A DNA stretch of 26,828 bases from Caldisericaceae bacterium (lineage in GTDB: Bacteria; Calditrichota; Calditrichia; Calditrichales; Calditrichaceae): assembly GCA_021160885.1 (NCBI GenBank), contig JAGHBR010000388.1, positions 1 to 26,828 on the forward strand, in the 5' to 3' direction. A program made the position numbers and the translations under genes. Under the pieces are notes generated by a model. The model was given only the letters and a program-made list of their open reading frames with translations. It ran no database searches and was not told where the DNA came from. Numbering within the stretch: the first letter of the stretch is position 1; each line of letters starts with the position of its first letter. Below are positions 16,218 through 24,327 of the stretch, in pieces.

Positions 16218-17468
16218 TTAACCTCCTAAAAAAAGTGGCTTAATGTGCCTGTCAAATAAATTTTCTGTGACATTCCGTTCGATTTCTGACCGATACGTTT
16301 CGAGAAGTTCGTAAAACGTGTTTCCATATTGTGCAGCCAGACCATAACTTATATGAAAAAGTTGGCGTAAATCCTTATTAAATAACGAATCGCTTTGATT
16401 GTGCCTTAAACTACGAACCAGCTGCTCGGCGTTCCAATTATCAAGCTCATCAGGTAATGGTAAATTTTGGCGGTCAATACGGACGATAGCTGCGTAAGGT
16501 TGAAGCAATTGATCCATTTGGGCAATAGCACTCCTGTAAAGCGATTTGACAAATTGCAACCCTGCAGCCCCGCCTTCACACAAGCCAATCAACTCTTCCA
16601 GCCAGGTAGTGCCGGCGGTTTTCAAGTGCAGCCCCGTTTGAAACTGGTTTAACAACCGATTTAATATGGGATAAAGACTGAATTTATCACTACCGGTGTG
16701 CAGGCTTAGCTTTAGATGTTCTGGTTGTCCCGAATGTTTCTGGAACCATTGCAGAACTTTCAGAAAATCTGCCGTCTGGTTTTTGAACTGTTCAGTATTC
16801 CCCTGATAATCGATGCCCTTCAGAAAGAGACCTGCGAAGCGCGGAGCAATTGTATCAAGTTTTACATTTAATTGCGTTAACAGATAAAGGATTAGATAAA
16901 TTTCCTGTGCAGACTGGGCAACCGGTCCTTCATCCATGGAAATTTCAATAACGTTTTGCTGACGGCTGTGTTTGGTTAGAATATACCGATAAATCTTTTG
17001 CGCTTCTAACAGAGCTTTCCCATATGTTTTTAGAAAATTGGCAACAAAGCTTTCGTTCCATTGAAAAATGGGCAGATTGGCCAACTGCGTCTGAAAGCCC
17101 AACTTAAGAATCAAATTTCTTAGTTTTCGTTCTTCGTCTTCGGACAACGAGGCATTGATTTCCTCAGCAATATCAATCGTAAAGAAATTACAGATATCAA
17201 TAAAGAAATCCACATTCTTCAATGAAATATGATCAGCATCAAGAAAATAGCCATGGGACCAATTAAGCTCCTTCACTGCCTTTTGTACTGCTTCAATCGT
17301 AGATTTAGGCGAACTGCCAATGATCTGATGTTCCCGGTATGATTTGTTCCAAACAGGGGAGATACCAATTCCATTTTCGTAAGCCTTTTTGACTGCTTCT
17401 AACTGTGCTTTGGCTTCGCGGGCAAAACGATCGCCAACTCCGATTGAAAACTTTTCCAAATTTGGCAT
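16218..17468 (-). CDS. uxaE: Tagaturonate/fructuronate epimerase UxaE
   Basis: 416 residues from ATG 17468, chosen because AAGGAGT lies just upstream; a start at 17489 would overlap dctM and has no better site. The family was defined in Thermotoga maritima (TM0440), where it interconverts D-tagaturonate and D-fructuronate so that galacturonate can enter the glucuronate route. Family-like stretches are GISPVWNKSYREHQIIGSS (35-53), the metal-type GYFLDADHIS (73-82), ISMDEGPVAQ, APRFAGLFLKGIDY and LSLHTGSDKFSLYP. These fit a metal-dependent barrel enzyme with several Asp/His ligands. With UxaC upstream and UxuB downstream, all steps from galacturonate or glucuronate to mannonate are present. It starts 10 bp after the transporter gene, within the same operon. 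Confidence 0.87.
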   Translation of the reverse strand: MPNLEKFSIGVGDRFAREAKAQLEAVKKAYENGIGISPVWNKSYREHQIIGSSPKSTIEAVQKAVKELNWSHGYFLDADHISLKNVDFFIDICNFFTIDIAEEINASLSEDEERKLRNLILKLGFQTQLANLPIFQWNESFVANFLKTYGKALLEAQKIYRYILTKHSRQQNVIEISMDEGPVAQSAQEIYLILYLLTQLNVKLDTIAPRFAGLFLKGIDYQGNTEQFKNQTADFLKVLQWFQKHSGQPEHLKLSLHTGSDKFSLYPILNRLLNQFQTGLHLKTAGTTWLEELIGLCEGGAAGLQFVKSLYRSAIAQMDQLLQPYAAIVRIDRQNLPLPDELDNWNAEQLVRSLRHNQSDSLFNKDLRQLFHISYGLAAQYGNTFYELLETYRSEIERNVTENLFDRHIKPLFLGG

Positions 17469-17478
17469 GGTACTCCTT

Positions 17479-18774
17479 TCAATATCCAAATAATTGCGGT
17501 AACCAGAGTGTGATTTCCGGAATATAGGTGACCAGCATCAGGGCCACTATCATGGCCAGATAAAATGGAATCAGGGGGCGGATTAATTGCGTAATGGAAG
17601 TCCGGCTGATGCCACAACCGACAAATAAAACCGAACCAACCGGCGGGGTTACCAGACCAATGCAGAGATTCAATACCATAATAATACCAAAATGCAGTGG
17701 TGTAATGCCCAGCTTGGTTACAACCGGAAGGAAAATAGGCGTGAAAATCAAAATAGCCGGCGTCATGTCCATGAACGTGCCTACGAACAACAACAACAGG
17801 TTAATCAGCAATAGAATCATGTATTTGTTATTGGTAAATGAAATTAAGGCCTCACTGATCTGTTGAGGAATGTTTTCATAAGACATAATCCAGGACATGG
17901 CGGTTGAAGTACCGATTAAAAGCATTACAATGGCTGTCGTTTCTACGGTTTTTAGCAAAATGTCCGGCAATTCCTTAATTGAAACTTCACGATAAATAAA
18001 TACTGACAAAAGGAAGGCATATATTACGGCAATGGCACTGGCTTCGGTGGCCGTAAAAACGCCAGCCACAATCCCGCCAATCACCAAAATGATCATGAAC
18101 AGACTGGGAATGGCGTCAAGCATCTTTTTCAAACTGTCAACAACACCATTCCATTTTCCAGTTGGGTATCGATGTACATAGGCATAGATGCCAGCTACTA
18201 GCATTAAAAACAAGCCTACTAAGATACCGGGTAAATAACCGGCAATAAAAAGCGCTGCAATGGAAACACCACCACTGGCCAACGAATAAACGATCAGGAC
18301 ATTGCTGGGAGGAATTAGTAAGCCAGTTGTAGAAGAGGTCACAATGGTTGCCGTACTGAAGCTTTTGTTGTAGCCTTCCTTGTTCATTGATGGAATCATA
18401 AAACCACCGATTGCTGAGGTAGCTGCTACGGCCGAGCCGGAAATGGCACCAAATAGCAAGGCGGCTACGATGGAAACATGGGCCAGGCCACCCGGCAGCA
18501 TTCCAATTAACGCTTTTGCCAGATTAATCAGCCTCCTGGCAATGCCGCCACGTCCCATTAAAATCCCGGAAAGGATGAAAAAAGGGATAGCCAGCAAGGC
18601 AAAACTGTCCAGTCCACTGGCCATACGCTGGGCAATAGTTGTAATCGCAGGTCCAAAATCGATGGTAAAAAGCATGGTCAGTAAAGTGGAAAGGCCAATG
18701 CTGATAGATATCGGGATGTTTAATAACAGCAAAACGACAAAGCTGATTACTAAAACAATGACAGCCCCTCCCAT
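17479..18774 (-). CDS. dctM: TRAP transporter large permease DctM
   Basis: 431 residues and very hydrophobic throughout, with about 12 membrane segments, the usual size of a TRAP large subunit. Family features include the N-terminal GPAITTIAQRMASGLDSFAL, FFILSGILMGRGGIARRLI, LLFGAISGSAVAATSAIG, a central ATEASAIAVIYA and a late NLCIGLVTPPVG. With DctQ and the DctP binding protein it imports a carboxylate sugar with the ion gradient. The order dctP, dctQ, dctM and the neighbouring uronate genes suggest a hexuronate or short oligouronide importer. The start ATG has AGGAGC upstream, 32 bp after the dctQ stop. Confidence 0.95.
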   Translation of the reverse strand: MGGAVIVLVISFVVLLLLNIPISISIGLSTLLTMLFTIDFGPAITTIAQRMASGLDSFALLAIPFFILSGILMGRGGIARRLINLAKALIGMLPGGLAHVSIVAALLFGAISGSAVAATSAIGGFMIPSMNKEGYNKSFSTATIVTSSTTGLLIPPSNVLIVYSLASGGVSIAALFIAGYLPGILVGLFLMLVAGIYAYVHRYPTGKWNGVVDSLKKMLDAIPSLFMIILVIGGIVAGVFTATEASAIAVIYAFLLSVFIYREVSIKELPDILLKTVETTAIVMLLIGTSTAMSWIMSYENIPQQISEALISFTNNKYMILLLINLLLLFVGTFMDMTPAILIFTPIFLPVVTKLGITPLHFGIIMVLNLCIGLVTPPVGSVLFVGCGISRTSITQLIRPLIPFYLAMIVALMLVTYIPEITLWLPQLFGY

Positions 18775-18806
18775 AGAATGCTCCTGTCCATTTAAAAATT
18801 TGAAGT

Positions 18807-19304
18807 TTACAAATTTCCCTTTAATTCCTGCTCAGTGATTGATGCAGGAGTAAAAATAAAACGTAAGGCATAATACAAAATAAACAGACCGCTGAGTGGT
18901 ACTACCACGTAAACATGTCCCATGGGAATACCCAGGGCAGCAGACGTTTGCTCCAATTCCAGAGCGAGATTGACCAAACGAATACCGCCACCAATCATTA
19001 CAATCAAAGCAAACAGTCCACTGATGATGTGCATGCCAACATAGGCCATCTTTTCTGCAGCTGGTGGGAATTTTTTTACCAAGACATCAATGCCCAGATG
19101 TGCCTTTGCTTTGTAAGCATAACTGGCACCAAGCAGTCCGATCCAGATTAATAAAAAGCGGGCAATTTCTTCAGTGTAAGAACTGGGGGCATTCAATACA
19201 AAACGTGAAAAAACCTGCCAGCTGACATCTACAACCATTAAGGCCATCAAAAAAATAAGCAACCACTTTAAAAGATTATCCAAGGTATTAAAAAAGACCT
19301 GCAT
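18807..19304 (-). CDS. dctQ: TRAP transporter small permease DctQ
   Basis: 165 residues with four membrane segments (about 14-30, 47-65, 88-110, 128-150), the standard DctQ layout. The stretch SYTEEIARFLLIWIGLLGASYAYK, shown here in part as YTEEIARFLLIWIGLLGASY, is the family signature, as is HLGIDVLV. It pairs with DctM in the inner membrane. AAGGAGAT lies upstream of the start, 12 bp after the dctP stop. Confidence 0.93.
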   Translation of the reverse strand: MQVFFNTLDNLLKWLLIFLMALMVVDVSWQVFSRFVLNAPSSYTEEIARFLLIWIGLLGASYAYKAKAHLGIDVLVKKFPPAAEKMAYVGMHIISGLFALIVMIGGGIRLVNLALELEQTSAALGIPMGHVYVVVPLSGLFILYYALRFIFTPASITEQELKGNL

Positions 19305-19316
19305 TTTTATCTCCTT

Positions 19317-20288
19317 TTATTGCAATTGCTGAATTTGTTCGATGAGAGTTCCAATGTTGGTACCTTTGAACTGCTCGAACATTGGTTTTACAGCCTGTTT
19401 AAACAAAGCTTTATCTGGATGAATAATTTTTACACCAGCTTTTTCCACTTCTTTTAAGGCATGTTCGCTGGCTTCCTTCCAGTATTGCCGTTGTATATCA
19501 ACCGATTCGTTGACGGCCTGCATCAACCATTGTTGTTGTTGTCTGGTAAGGGAGTTCCAGATATGCGTGCTGATCAACAAAACATCCGGAATAGAAGTGT
19601 GCTCATCCAGCGTGTAATATTTGCAAACTTCGTAATGGTGCGAAAGGTAAAAGGAGGGCGGATTGTTCTCGGCGCCGTCCACCACCCCTTGCTGAAGGGC
19701 AGTATACAATTCACCCCAGGCAATGGGAGTGGCCGAACCTCCAAGGGACTGAATCATTTCTACCGATGTTTTGCTTTTCATTACGCGTATTTTTAATCCC
19801 CTTAAATCTTCAGGAGTGTAGATGGGCTTGCTGGTGGTGTAAAAGCTGCGGTTGCCAGCATCGTAATAACACAGGCCACGAATGCGATACTTCTGGCAAT
19901 CCAGCAAAAGTTTCTGCCCAATTTCACTTTTAAGCACCTTCCACAGATGGTCATCATCGCGAAAAACGTAGGGCAGGCTGAAAATCTTCATTTCCGGTAC
20001 AAAGCTTTCCATCGGGCTGGCTGAAACCTTGGTCATAGCCAGACTGCCGATTTGCAGCAATTCAATCAGTTCGCGTTCGGCACCCAATTGACCAGAAGGG
20101 TAGATGTCGATGCGCATGGTACCTTCGGATAATTCATTAAGTCTTTTGGCCAGGAATTCCATACCTCGATGGACCGGATGCGATACATCCAGTACATGCG
20201 CTAATTTCAATATTTTAATTTTTTTCGATCCGGACTGACAGCCTGCTATTATTGAAAATGCGACTACTAACAATAGTAAACGATTCAT
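19317..20288 (-). CDS. dctP: TRAP substrate-binding lipoprotein DctP, probably uronate-specific
   Basis: 323 residues. The N-terminus MNRLLLLVVAFSIIAGC is a lipoprotein signal (Cys17), so the binding protein is membrane-tethered in the periplasm rather than free. DctP family marks are LKLAHVLDVSHPVHRG, YPSGQLGAERELIELLQIG, FSLPYVFRD, LRGLKIRVM with the carboxylate-binding Arg168, and WGELYTALQQGVVDGAENN (191-209). Arg147 in GNRSFY is a second likely ligand to the substrate acid group. The location between uxaC and the permease genes points to glucuronate, galacturonate or a short unsaturated uronide as substrate. The start lies 13 bp after the uxaC stop with AAGGAAG as its site. Confidence 0.92.
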   Translation of the reverse strand: MNRLLLLVVAFSIIAGCQSGSKKIKILKLAHVLDVSHPVHRGMEFLAKRLNELSEGTMRIDIYPSGQLGAERELIELLQIGSLAMTKVSASPMESFVPEMKIFSLPYVFRDDDHLWKVLKSEIGQKLLLDCQKYRIRGLCYYDAGNRSFYTTSKPIYTPEDLRGLKIRVMKSKTSVEMIQSLGGSATPIAWGELYTALQQGVVDGAENNPPSFYLSHHYEVCKYYTLDEHTSIPDVLLISTHIWNSLTRQQQQWLMQAVNESVDIQRQYWKEASEHALKEVEKAGVKIIHPDKALFKQAVKPMFEQFKGTNIGTLIEQIQQLQ

Positions 20289-20301
20289 GACCGATCTTCC
20301 T

Positions 20302-21714
20302 TTACAATTTGTATGCTTTCTTAGCCAGTTCGTAAGTTAGAGCGCGCATCATGTGACTCGCCTCATCCATGGAGATAACGTGCCGGGCTACCTGACGCGC
20401 CAAAAAATTTGCGTCCATTCGCCGACTTAAATCATGTCGGGCCGGGATGGATGGGAAAGCCCGCGTATCGTCGTTAAAACCTACCAGATTGTAAATGCTG
20501 GCTGTTTCAATAACCTGCTTTTTAAAACGGAGCATACCTTGCAGGCTGTCATGGAACCACCAGGGTGGTCCCAGACGTAAAGCAGGGTAGTGTCCGGCCA
20601 GCGGTGCCAGTTCTCGTGAGTAGGTGGTTTCATCCAGCGTAAAAATAATGATAGTCATATCTGGTTCATTGCCAAACTCATTTAGCAGTGCGTGCAGGTT
20701 GCGCGTGAACTCTGTTTGCAGAGGGATGTCGGCTCCTTTGTCCGATCCAAATCGTTTGTAAATCAACTGATTGTGATCTCTGAATGAACCCGGATGAATC
20801 TGCATGACAAGGCCGTCTTCCAGACTCATGGCAGCCATTTCCATTAACATGTGGGATTCAAAGGCGGCCTGATCGCGGGCATCGGCCTGACCTTTTAAAG
20901 CTTTCTGAAAAAGTTGTTCAATTTTATCGGGCGAAAGGCGTTGAGTAAAGGGAGATTGAACGCCGTGATCAGTTGACGTAGCCCCGAGTTGTTTAAAATA
21001 TTGTCTTCTTTCACGCAGAGCGTCCAGAAAGTCTTTAAAAGAGTGAATGGAACGATTGGTGACTTTCTGCAAATCGTGTAAGTGACGCATCCATTCCGGT
21101 CTGGTAATGCGCGTAAGAGCATCCGGCCGGAAGCTGGGAATTACCCGACTCGGCCAGCCACTTTCTTTTATTTTTTTGTGCCAGAGTAGAGCATCGGTAG
21201 CGCCATCGGTAGTGCTTAGCACTTCAATATTAAATCGTTCAAACAAGGCGCGAGGTAAAAATTCAGGAGAGGACAGTTTTTCAGAAAGTTCATCATACAA
21301 TCTTTGAGCGTTTTGGCCATCCGGGCGTTCATCAAGTCCAAAAACCTCTTTAAATTCGTAATCAAGCCAGATTCCGGTTGGTGTACCGGCGAACAGGTAA
21401 AAATGTTCGGCTACAAGGTGCCAGATTTTACGATGGTCTTTTTCGACTTCTGTGCCGTCCATGGTCGGAATGCCTAAAGATTCCAGCGGGATTCCTTGTG
21501 AGTAAAGCAGGCGGAATAGATAGTGATCCGGGATGACCAGTAATTCAACCGGATCAGGAAACGGAGTGTTCTCTGCCAGGATTTTTGGATCTACATGACC
21601 ATGCGGAGAGATGATGGGTAAATTTTTGTGCTCTTCGTAAAGCTCCCGGGCAATTTTGCGTACTTGTGAATCGGGATCAAAAAAACGATCTGGATGTAAT
21701 TCGATTTTAGCCAT
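20302..21714 (-). CDS. uxaC: Uronate isomerase UxaC
   Basis: 470 residues, the normal UxaC length. It converts D-glucuronate to D-fructuronate and D-galacturonate to D-tagaturonate in the cytoplasm. It belongs to the amidohydrolase-like barrel family. ISPHGHVDPK carries the metal-binding His38 and His40, followed by ETTYSRELAPLAGHYPALRLGPPWW in the C-terminal half (in part: LAGHYPALRLGPPWWFHD) and NLVGFNDDTRAFPSIPARHD, typical of UxaC. The ATG has CAGGAAT upstream and lies 15 bp after the lacI stop, so it is the first enzyme of the operon behind the regulator. Its substrate would come in through the TRAP importer. Confidence 0.95.
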   Translation of the reverse strand: MAKIELHPDRFFDPDSQVRKIARELYEEHKNLPIISPHGHVDPKILAENTPFPDPVELLVIPDHYLFRLLYSQGIPLESLGIPTMDGTEVEKDHRKIWHLVAEHFYLFAGTPTGIWLDYEFKEVFGLDERPDGQNAQRLYDELSEKLSSPEFLPRALFERFNIEVLSTTDGATDALLWHKKIKESGWPSRVIPSFRPDALTRITRPEWMRHLHDLQKVTNRSIHSFKDFLDALRERRQYFKQLGATSTDHGVQSPFTQRLSPDKIEQLFQKALKGQADARDQAAFESHMLMEMAAMSLEDGLVMQIHPGSFRDHNQLIYKRFGSDKGADIPLQTEFTRNLHALLNEFGNEPDMTIIIFTLDETTYSRELAPLAGHYPALRLGPPWWFHDSLQGMLRFKKQVIETASIYNLVGFNDDTRAFPSIPARHDLSRRMDANFLARQVARHVISMDEASHMMRALTYELAKKAYKL

Positions 21715-21729
21715 AATAATTCCTGTGTA

Positions 21730-22752
21730 TTATTTTGAACGACATGTGTCATATTCCTTAAGTTTAACGGGAATGACCTGATTTTGAATTGCAAATTCTT
21801 CTTTGTTTTTGATCGTATCCATCAAGAGATTGAATGCTGACTGGGCCAGATTTTCTGTTGGTTGGTCAATACAGGTAATGGCCGGTTTCAAAAAACGGTT
21901 GAACTGGCTATCACCAAAAGCAATCAGGTCCATATCCTGTGGCACTTTTAAACCATTTTCCTGCAAGGCGGTCAAAATTCCCAATGTGGCTGGAAAAGTA
22001 ACACCAAAAATCACTTCCGGCAGTTGCATCTGATTTAATAATTTTTGAGCTGCACGGTAACCAGCCTGTTCCGAATAACCGCTCTCAACCACCCATTCTT
22101 CTACAAAGGGTAAATCAAATTTCTTTAAACCATCTTTGAAGCCGCGTAAACGCTCTCTGCCGATTTGCGTGGTAAAAGAGCCGGCAACATGTGCCAGATG
22201 CCTGTAACCAGCCTTGAAAGCCTGCTGGACAGCCAGAAAGCCACCCTGGTAGTCGTCGGCACTGACCGTACTGAAGCCCAAGTTTGGAACAATACGATCG
22301 AAAAAGACTAGTGGAATATTACGCTTTTTGATTTCCTCAAAAATGGTCAGGTCTCTGGTATTCTGAGCAACCGATATCAGAATACCATCCACTTTCATGG
22401 ACATCAATGTTTGTAAATGTTTAATCTGTCGTTGTTCCTCTTCCTGGGAAACCATCAAAACGACTTCGTAGCCCTGTTCAAAGGCGCAATTGTAAAATGT
22501 TTCTATGACACGGGCGAAAAAAGAGTGAGCGATTTTGGGCGTTACAAGGCCGAGAGTAAACGTTTGGCGGGCTGCCAGGTTGCGGGCCATCAGATTGGGT
22601 GTGTAACCACGCTTGGCCGCCAATTGTTTGATTTTACGTTTGGTTTCCGGTGCAATGTCTGGATGATCGCGCAAAGCCTTTGAAATGGTCACTTTGGAAA
22701 CGTTGAGTTCATTGGCCAGGTCTTGCAAGGTAATGGTTTTGAATTTACTCAT
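21730..22752 (-). CDS. LacI/GalR-family transcriptional repressor of the uronate operon
   Basis: 340 residues. The N-terminal helix-turn-helix is TLQDLANELNVSKVTISKAL (8-27), and the hinge TPNLMARNLA contains the Leu that in LacI and PurR wedges into the central CpG of the operator. The rest is a periplasmic-binding-protein-like effector domain (GLVTPKIAHSFFARVI, VPLVFFDRIVPN, AFGDSQFNRFLKP). It is the first gene of the operon, so it should regulate its own expression together with the catabolic genes. Two CG-centred operator candidates lie 14-34 bp upstream, overlapping the likely transcription start. The effector is probably a uronate or an intermediate such as KDG; this is inferred from context only. 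Confidence 0.92.
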   Translation of the reverse strand: MSKFKTITLQDLANELNVSKVTISKALRDHPDIAPETKRKIKQLAAKRGYTPNLMARNLAARQTFTLGLVTPKIAHSFFARVIETFYNCAFEQGYEVVLMVSQEEEQRQIKHLQTLMSMKVDGILISVAQNTRDLTIFEEIKKRNIPLVFFDRIVPNLGFSTVSADDYQGGFLAVQQAFKAGYRHLAHVAGSFTTQIGRERLRGFKDGLKKFDLPFVEEWVVESGYSEQAGYRAAQKLLNQMQLPEVIFGVTFPATLGILTALQENGLKVPQDMDLIAFGDSQFNRFLKPAITCIDQPTENLAQSAFNLLMDTIKNKEEFAIQNQVIPVKLKEYDTCRSK

Positions 22753-22766
22753 TAATGCCTTAACTA

Positions 22767-22786
22767 AAACGTTTACTTAACCGGTA
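22767..22786. promoter_or_regulatory. Two tandem LacI-type operator candidates before lacI
   Basis: AAACGTTT (22767-22774) is a perfect fit to the AANCGNTT core of LacI-family operators, and AACCGGTA (22779-22786) fits with one mismatch. Their centres are 12 bp apart, close to one helix turn, so two dimers could bind on nearly the same face. They lie at the predicted transcription start of the lacI operon, where a bound repressor would block initiation. The flanking arms are not symmetric. Confidence 0.55.
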
Positions 22787-22789
22787 ACT

Positions 22790-22818
22790 AAAATAAGCTG
22801 ACAAAGAAAAAAATGCAA
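22790..22818 (-). promoter_or_regulatory. Candidate sigma-70 promoter of the lacI-uxaC operon
   Basis: On the minus strand TTGCAT (22813-22818) and TATTTT (22790-22795) are separated by 17 bp; each matches four of six consensus positions. The start point would fall near 22783, inside the operator pair. An alternative is TTGTCA starting a little further downstream with a poorer -10 box. Confidence 0.4.
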
Positions 22819-23064
22819 ATAATTTTGAAAAGGGAAAAAACAGTGAGAATTTTTTGTGGCAATCATAGTCTGTTTGATTTTATGCAGATGGTGCAGATAG
22901 TGCAGAAATTAGATTAAATCAGCGAAAATCTGCGTAATCCACAAGAAAACAAGATAGTTTTGAATTAGGTTGCTGATTATGTTTTTCCACAGATGGTATT
23001 GGACTTTTACTAAGATTTTGAAACCTTTTGATTTATTCTAAAGCTTGCACTGTATAAAAATATA

Positions 23065-23095
23065 CCTTATCTTATTGAAAACAAAAAAGATAAGG
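23065..23095 (+). promoter_or_regulatory. Hairpin covering the transposase ribosome-binding site
   Basis: CCTTATCTT (23065-23073) pairs perfectly with AAGATAAGG (23087-23095) across a 13-base loop. The right arm contains the AAGG that serves the transposase ATG at 23105. Such folding would lower transposase translation, a known way for insertion sequences to avoid activation by outside transcripts. Confidence 0.5.
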
Positions 23096-23104
23096 GGATT
23101 TTTT

Positions 23105-24100
23105 ATGATCGGTCAGGCAAAATCTCAACTCTCTATTTTGGATAGTGCATTCAATCGTCGTAAAAAACGTTCTCGTACAGATAAGCTGCTTACTCAAATA
23201 GATAATATTGTAGATTGGAAACGTTTGGAAAGAAAAGTAGAACCAATGTTTAAGAAATCTAAGCGAGGCCATCTAACTATTCCGATCATATATTCTTTGA
23301 AATGCCTGGTTCTTCAGTACTTGTACGATTTGAGTGATCCCCAGTTGGAAGATTATCTGATAGATCGATTAAGTTTTCAGCGATTTCTTGGGATAAGCTT
23401 TGAAGAAGAGGTTCCTGATTTTACTACTATTTGGCGTTTTCGGGAAAGAATGATTAAGGCCAATCTTTTGGATAAGGTTTTCAATCTTATATTAGAAATG
23501 TTGGATGAACGCAATTTTATTCTCAAGCGTGGGACGATAGTTGATGCAACCATTGTTCAATCGGCAAGAAAACCAAAGAAGAAAGAGAAAAAGCAGGAAG
23601 AAGAAGGCGCCTGCAAAGAAGAAGAAAAAAAGAATTCCCAGCAAGATAATGATGCCCGCTTTACCAAGAAAGGGAAAAAGACTTATTATGGCTATAAAGG
23701 CCATATAGGAATAGATGAAGGCTCCGGCATTATACGTAAAGTTACTTACACACCTGCCAATGTACATGATTCTAAAGAACTTGAAAATCTTATTAGTGGA
23801 GATGAACGATCTATATTTGCGGATAAGGCCTATGATAGTTCGGATATAAAACGAGAATGTAGAGCTAATGGCATTTATTATGGAATCATAGAAAAAGCGC
23901 ATCGCAATAGGCCATTGTCGAGCAAACAAAAGAAAAACAATAAAAAGAAAAGTAAAATTAGAAGTGCTGTCGAGCGGACGTTTGCTCGATATGGACTTAG
24001 TCGAGCTCGATATGTAACACTTGAACGTAATGAGTTTCACTTTAAAATGCTTTGTTCTATTTACAACATTAGGCGTGGATTGGCATTTAGTATGGGCTGA
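23105..24100 (+). CDS. IS5-family DDE transposase
   Basis: 331 residues from ATG 23105, which has AAGGGG upstream; the longer open frame from 23045 has no site. The N-terminal part (about 45-120) is the DUF772-type domain of IS5 transposases (SLKCLVLQYLYDLSDPQLED, FTTIWRFRERM). The catalytic triad is visible as TIVDATIV (Asp147), FADKAYD (Asp240) and SAVERTFARYG (Glu290). Residues 155-180 are a run of Lys and Glu, a charged insert common between the first Asp and the YKGH strand. All three acidic residues are intact and no frameshift is seen, so the enzyme could be active. It moves its own element by cut and paste or copy; it has no link to sugar use. Confidence 0.92.
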   Translation: MIGQAKSQLSILDSAFNRRKKRSRTDKLLTQIDNIVDWKRLERKVEPMFKKSKRGHLTIPIIYSLKCLVLQYLYDLSDPQLEDYLIDRLSFQRFLGISFEEEVPDFTTIWRFRERMIKANLLDKVFNLILEMLDERNFILKRGTIVDATIVQSARKPKKKEKKQEEEGACKEEEKKNSQQDNDARFTKKGKKTYYGYKGHIGIDEGSGIIRKVTYTPANVHDSKELENLISGDERSIFADKAYDSSDIKRECRANGIYYGIIEKAHRNRPLSSKQKKNNKKKSKIRSAVERTFARYGLSRARYVTLERNEFHFKMLCSIYNIRRGLAFSMG

Positions 24101-24116
24101 TACATAGGAGAAGTAC

Positions 24117-24149
24117 GCCCTTTTCTCCCAAATAGGGAGAAAAAGGGGC
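24117..24149. other. Long hairpin after the transposase gene
   Basis: GCCCTTTTCTCCC (24117-24129) pairs with GGGAGAAAAAGGGGC (24135-24149) across an AAATA loop, with one or two bulged bases. It begins 16 bp after the transposase stop. No T-run follows on either strand, so it is not a classic intrinsic terminator; it may still be the transcript end or part of the right end of the insertion sequence. Confidence 0.45.
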
Positions 24150-24327
24150 AAAGAAAAGAGCTATGAGGTAATTTTTAATGTAAAAATTGGATAAAAAACC
24201 GTGATTTAAATAAAATTTTTTAAAAATTTACCCGTAAAAAGGAACAAATCCAGAAAATACGATTTTTTCAAAGGTTTCATCCATTTTAAATTATAATCAT
24301 TACAGAACAAAAACGATCAGTAATCCA

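Larger units (their letters stand above)
22753..23104. other. 352-bp intergenic region between lacI operon and transposase
   Basis: No gene was found here. The left part holds the lacI promoter and operators. At 22883-22909 there are three imperfect 9-bp direct repeats (TGCAGATGG, TGCAGATAG, TGCAGAAAT). Next comes AATCAGCGAAAATCTGCGTA (22918-22937), which resembles dispersed intergenic repeats I have seen in other genomes, though this is from memory only. The right part (about 23045-23104) is the transposase leader with a hairpin. Terminal inverted repeats of the insertion sequence could not be recognised in it. Confidence 0.5.
23051..24149 (+). mobile_element. IS5-family insertion sequence (ends not resolved)
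   Basis: The element contains one intact transposase gene, with a structured leader before it and a strong hairpin after it. I could not find convincing matched terminal inverted repeats or a target duplication, so the limits given are only the outer edges of the structures near the gene. Base composition is more AT-rich than the sugar operons. The gene fragment that follows (a response regulator lacking its N-terminus) could be what the element broke into. Confidence 0.6.

Noticed and set aside
22883..22909. Three 9-bp repeats as a CRISPR or iteron array
   Set aside because: Units are contiguous, imperfect and too few; there are no spacers, cas genes or replication genes nearby.
23492..24151. 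A 219-codon open frame antisense to the transposase
   Set aside because: Its hydrophobic Phe/Ile/Ser-rich product is the mirror of the Lys/Glu-rich transposase codons, it has no ribosome-binding site and resembles no family.
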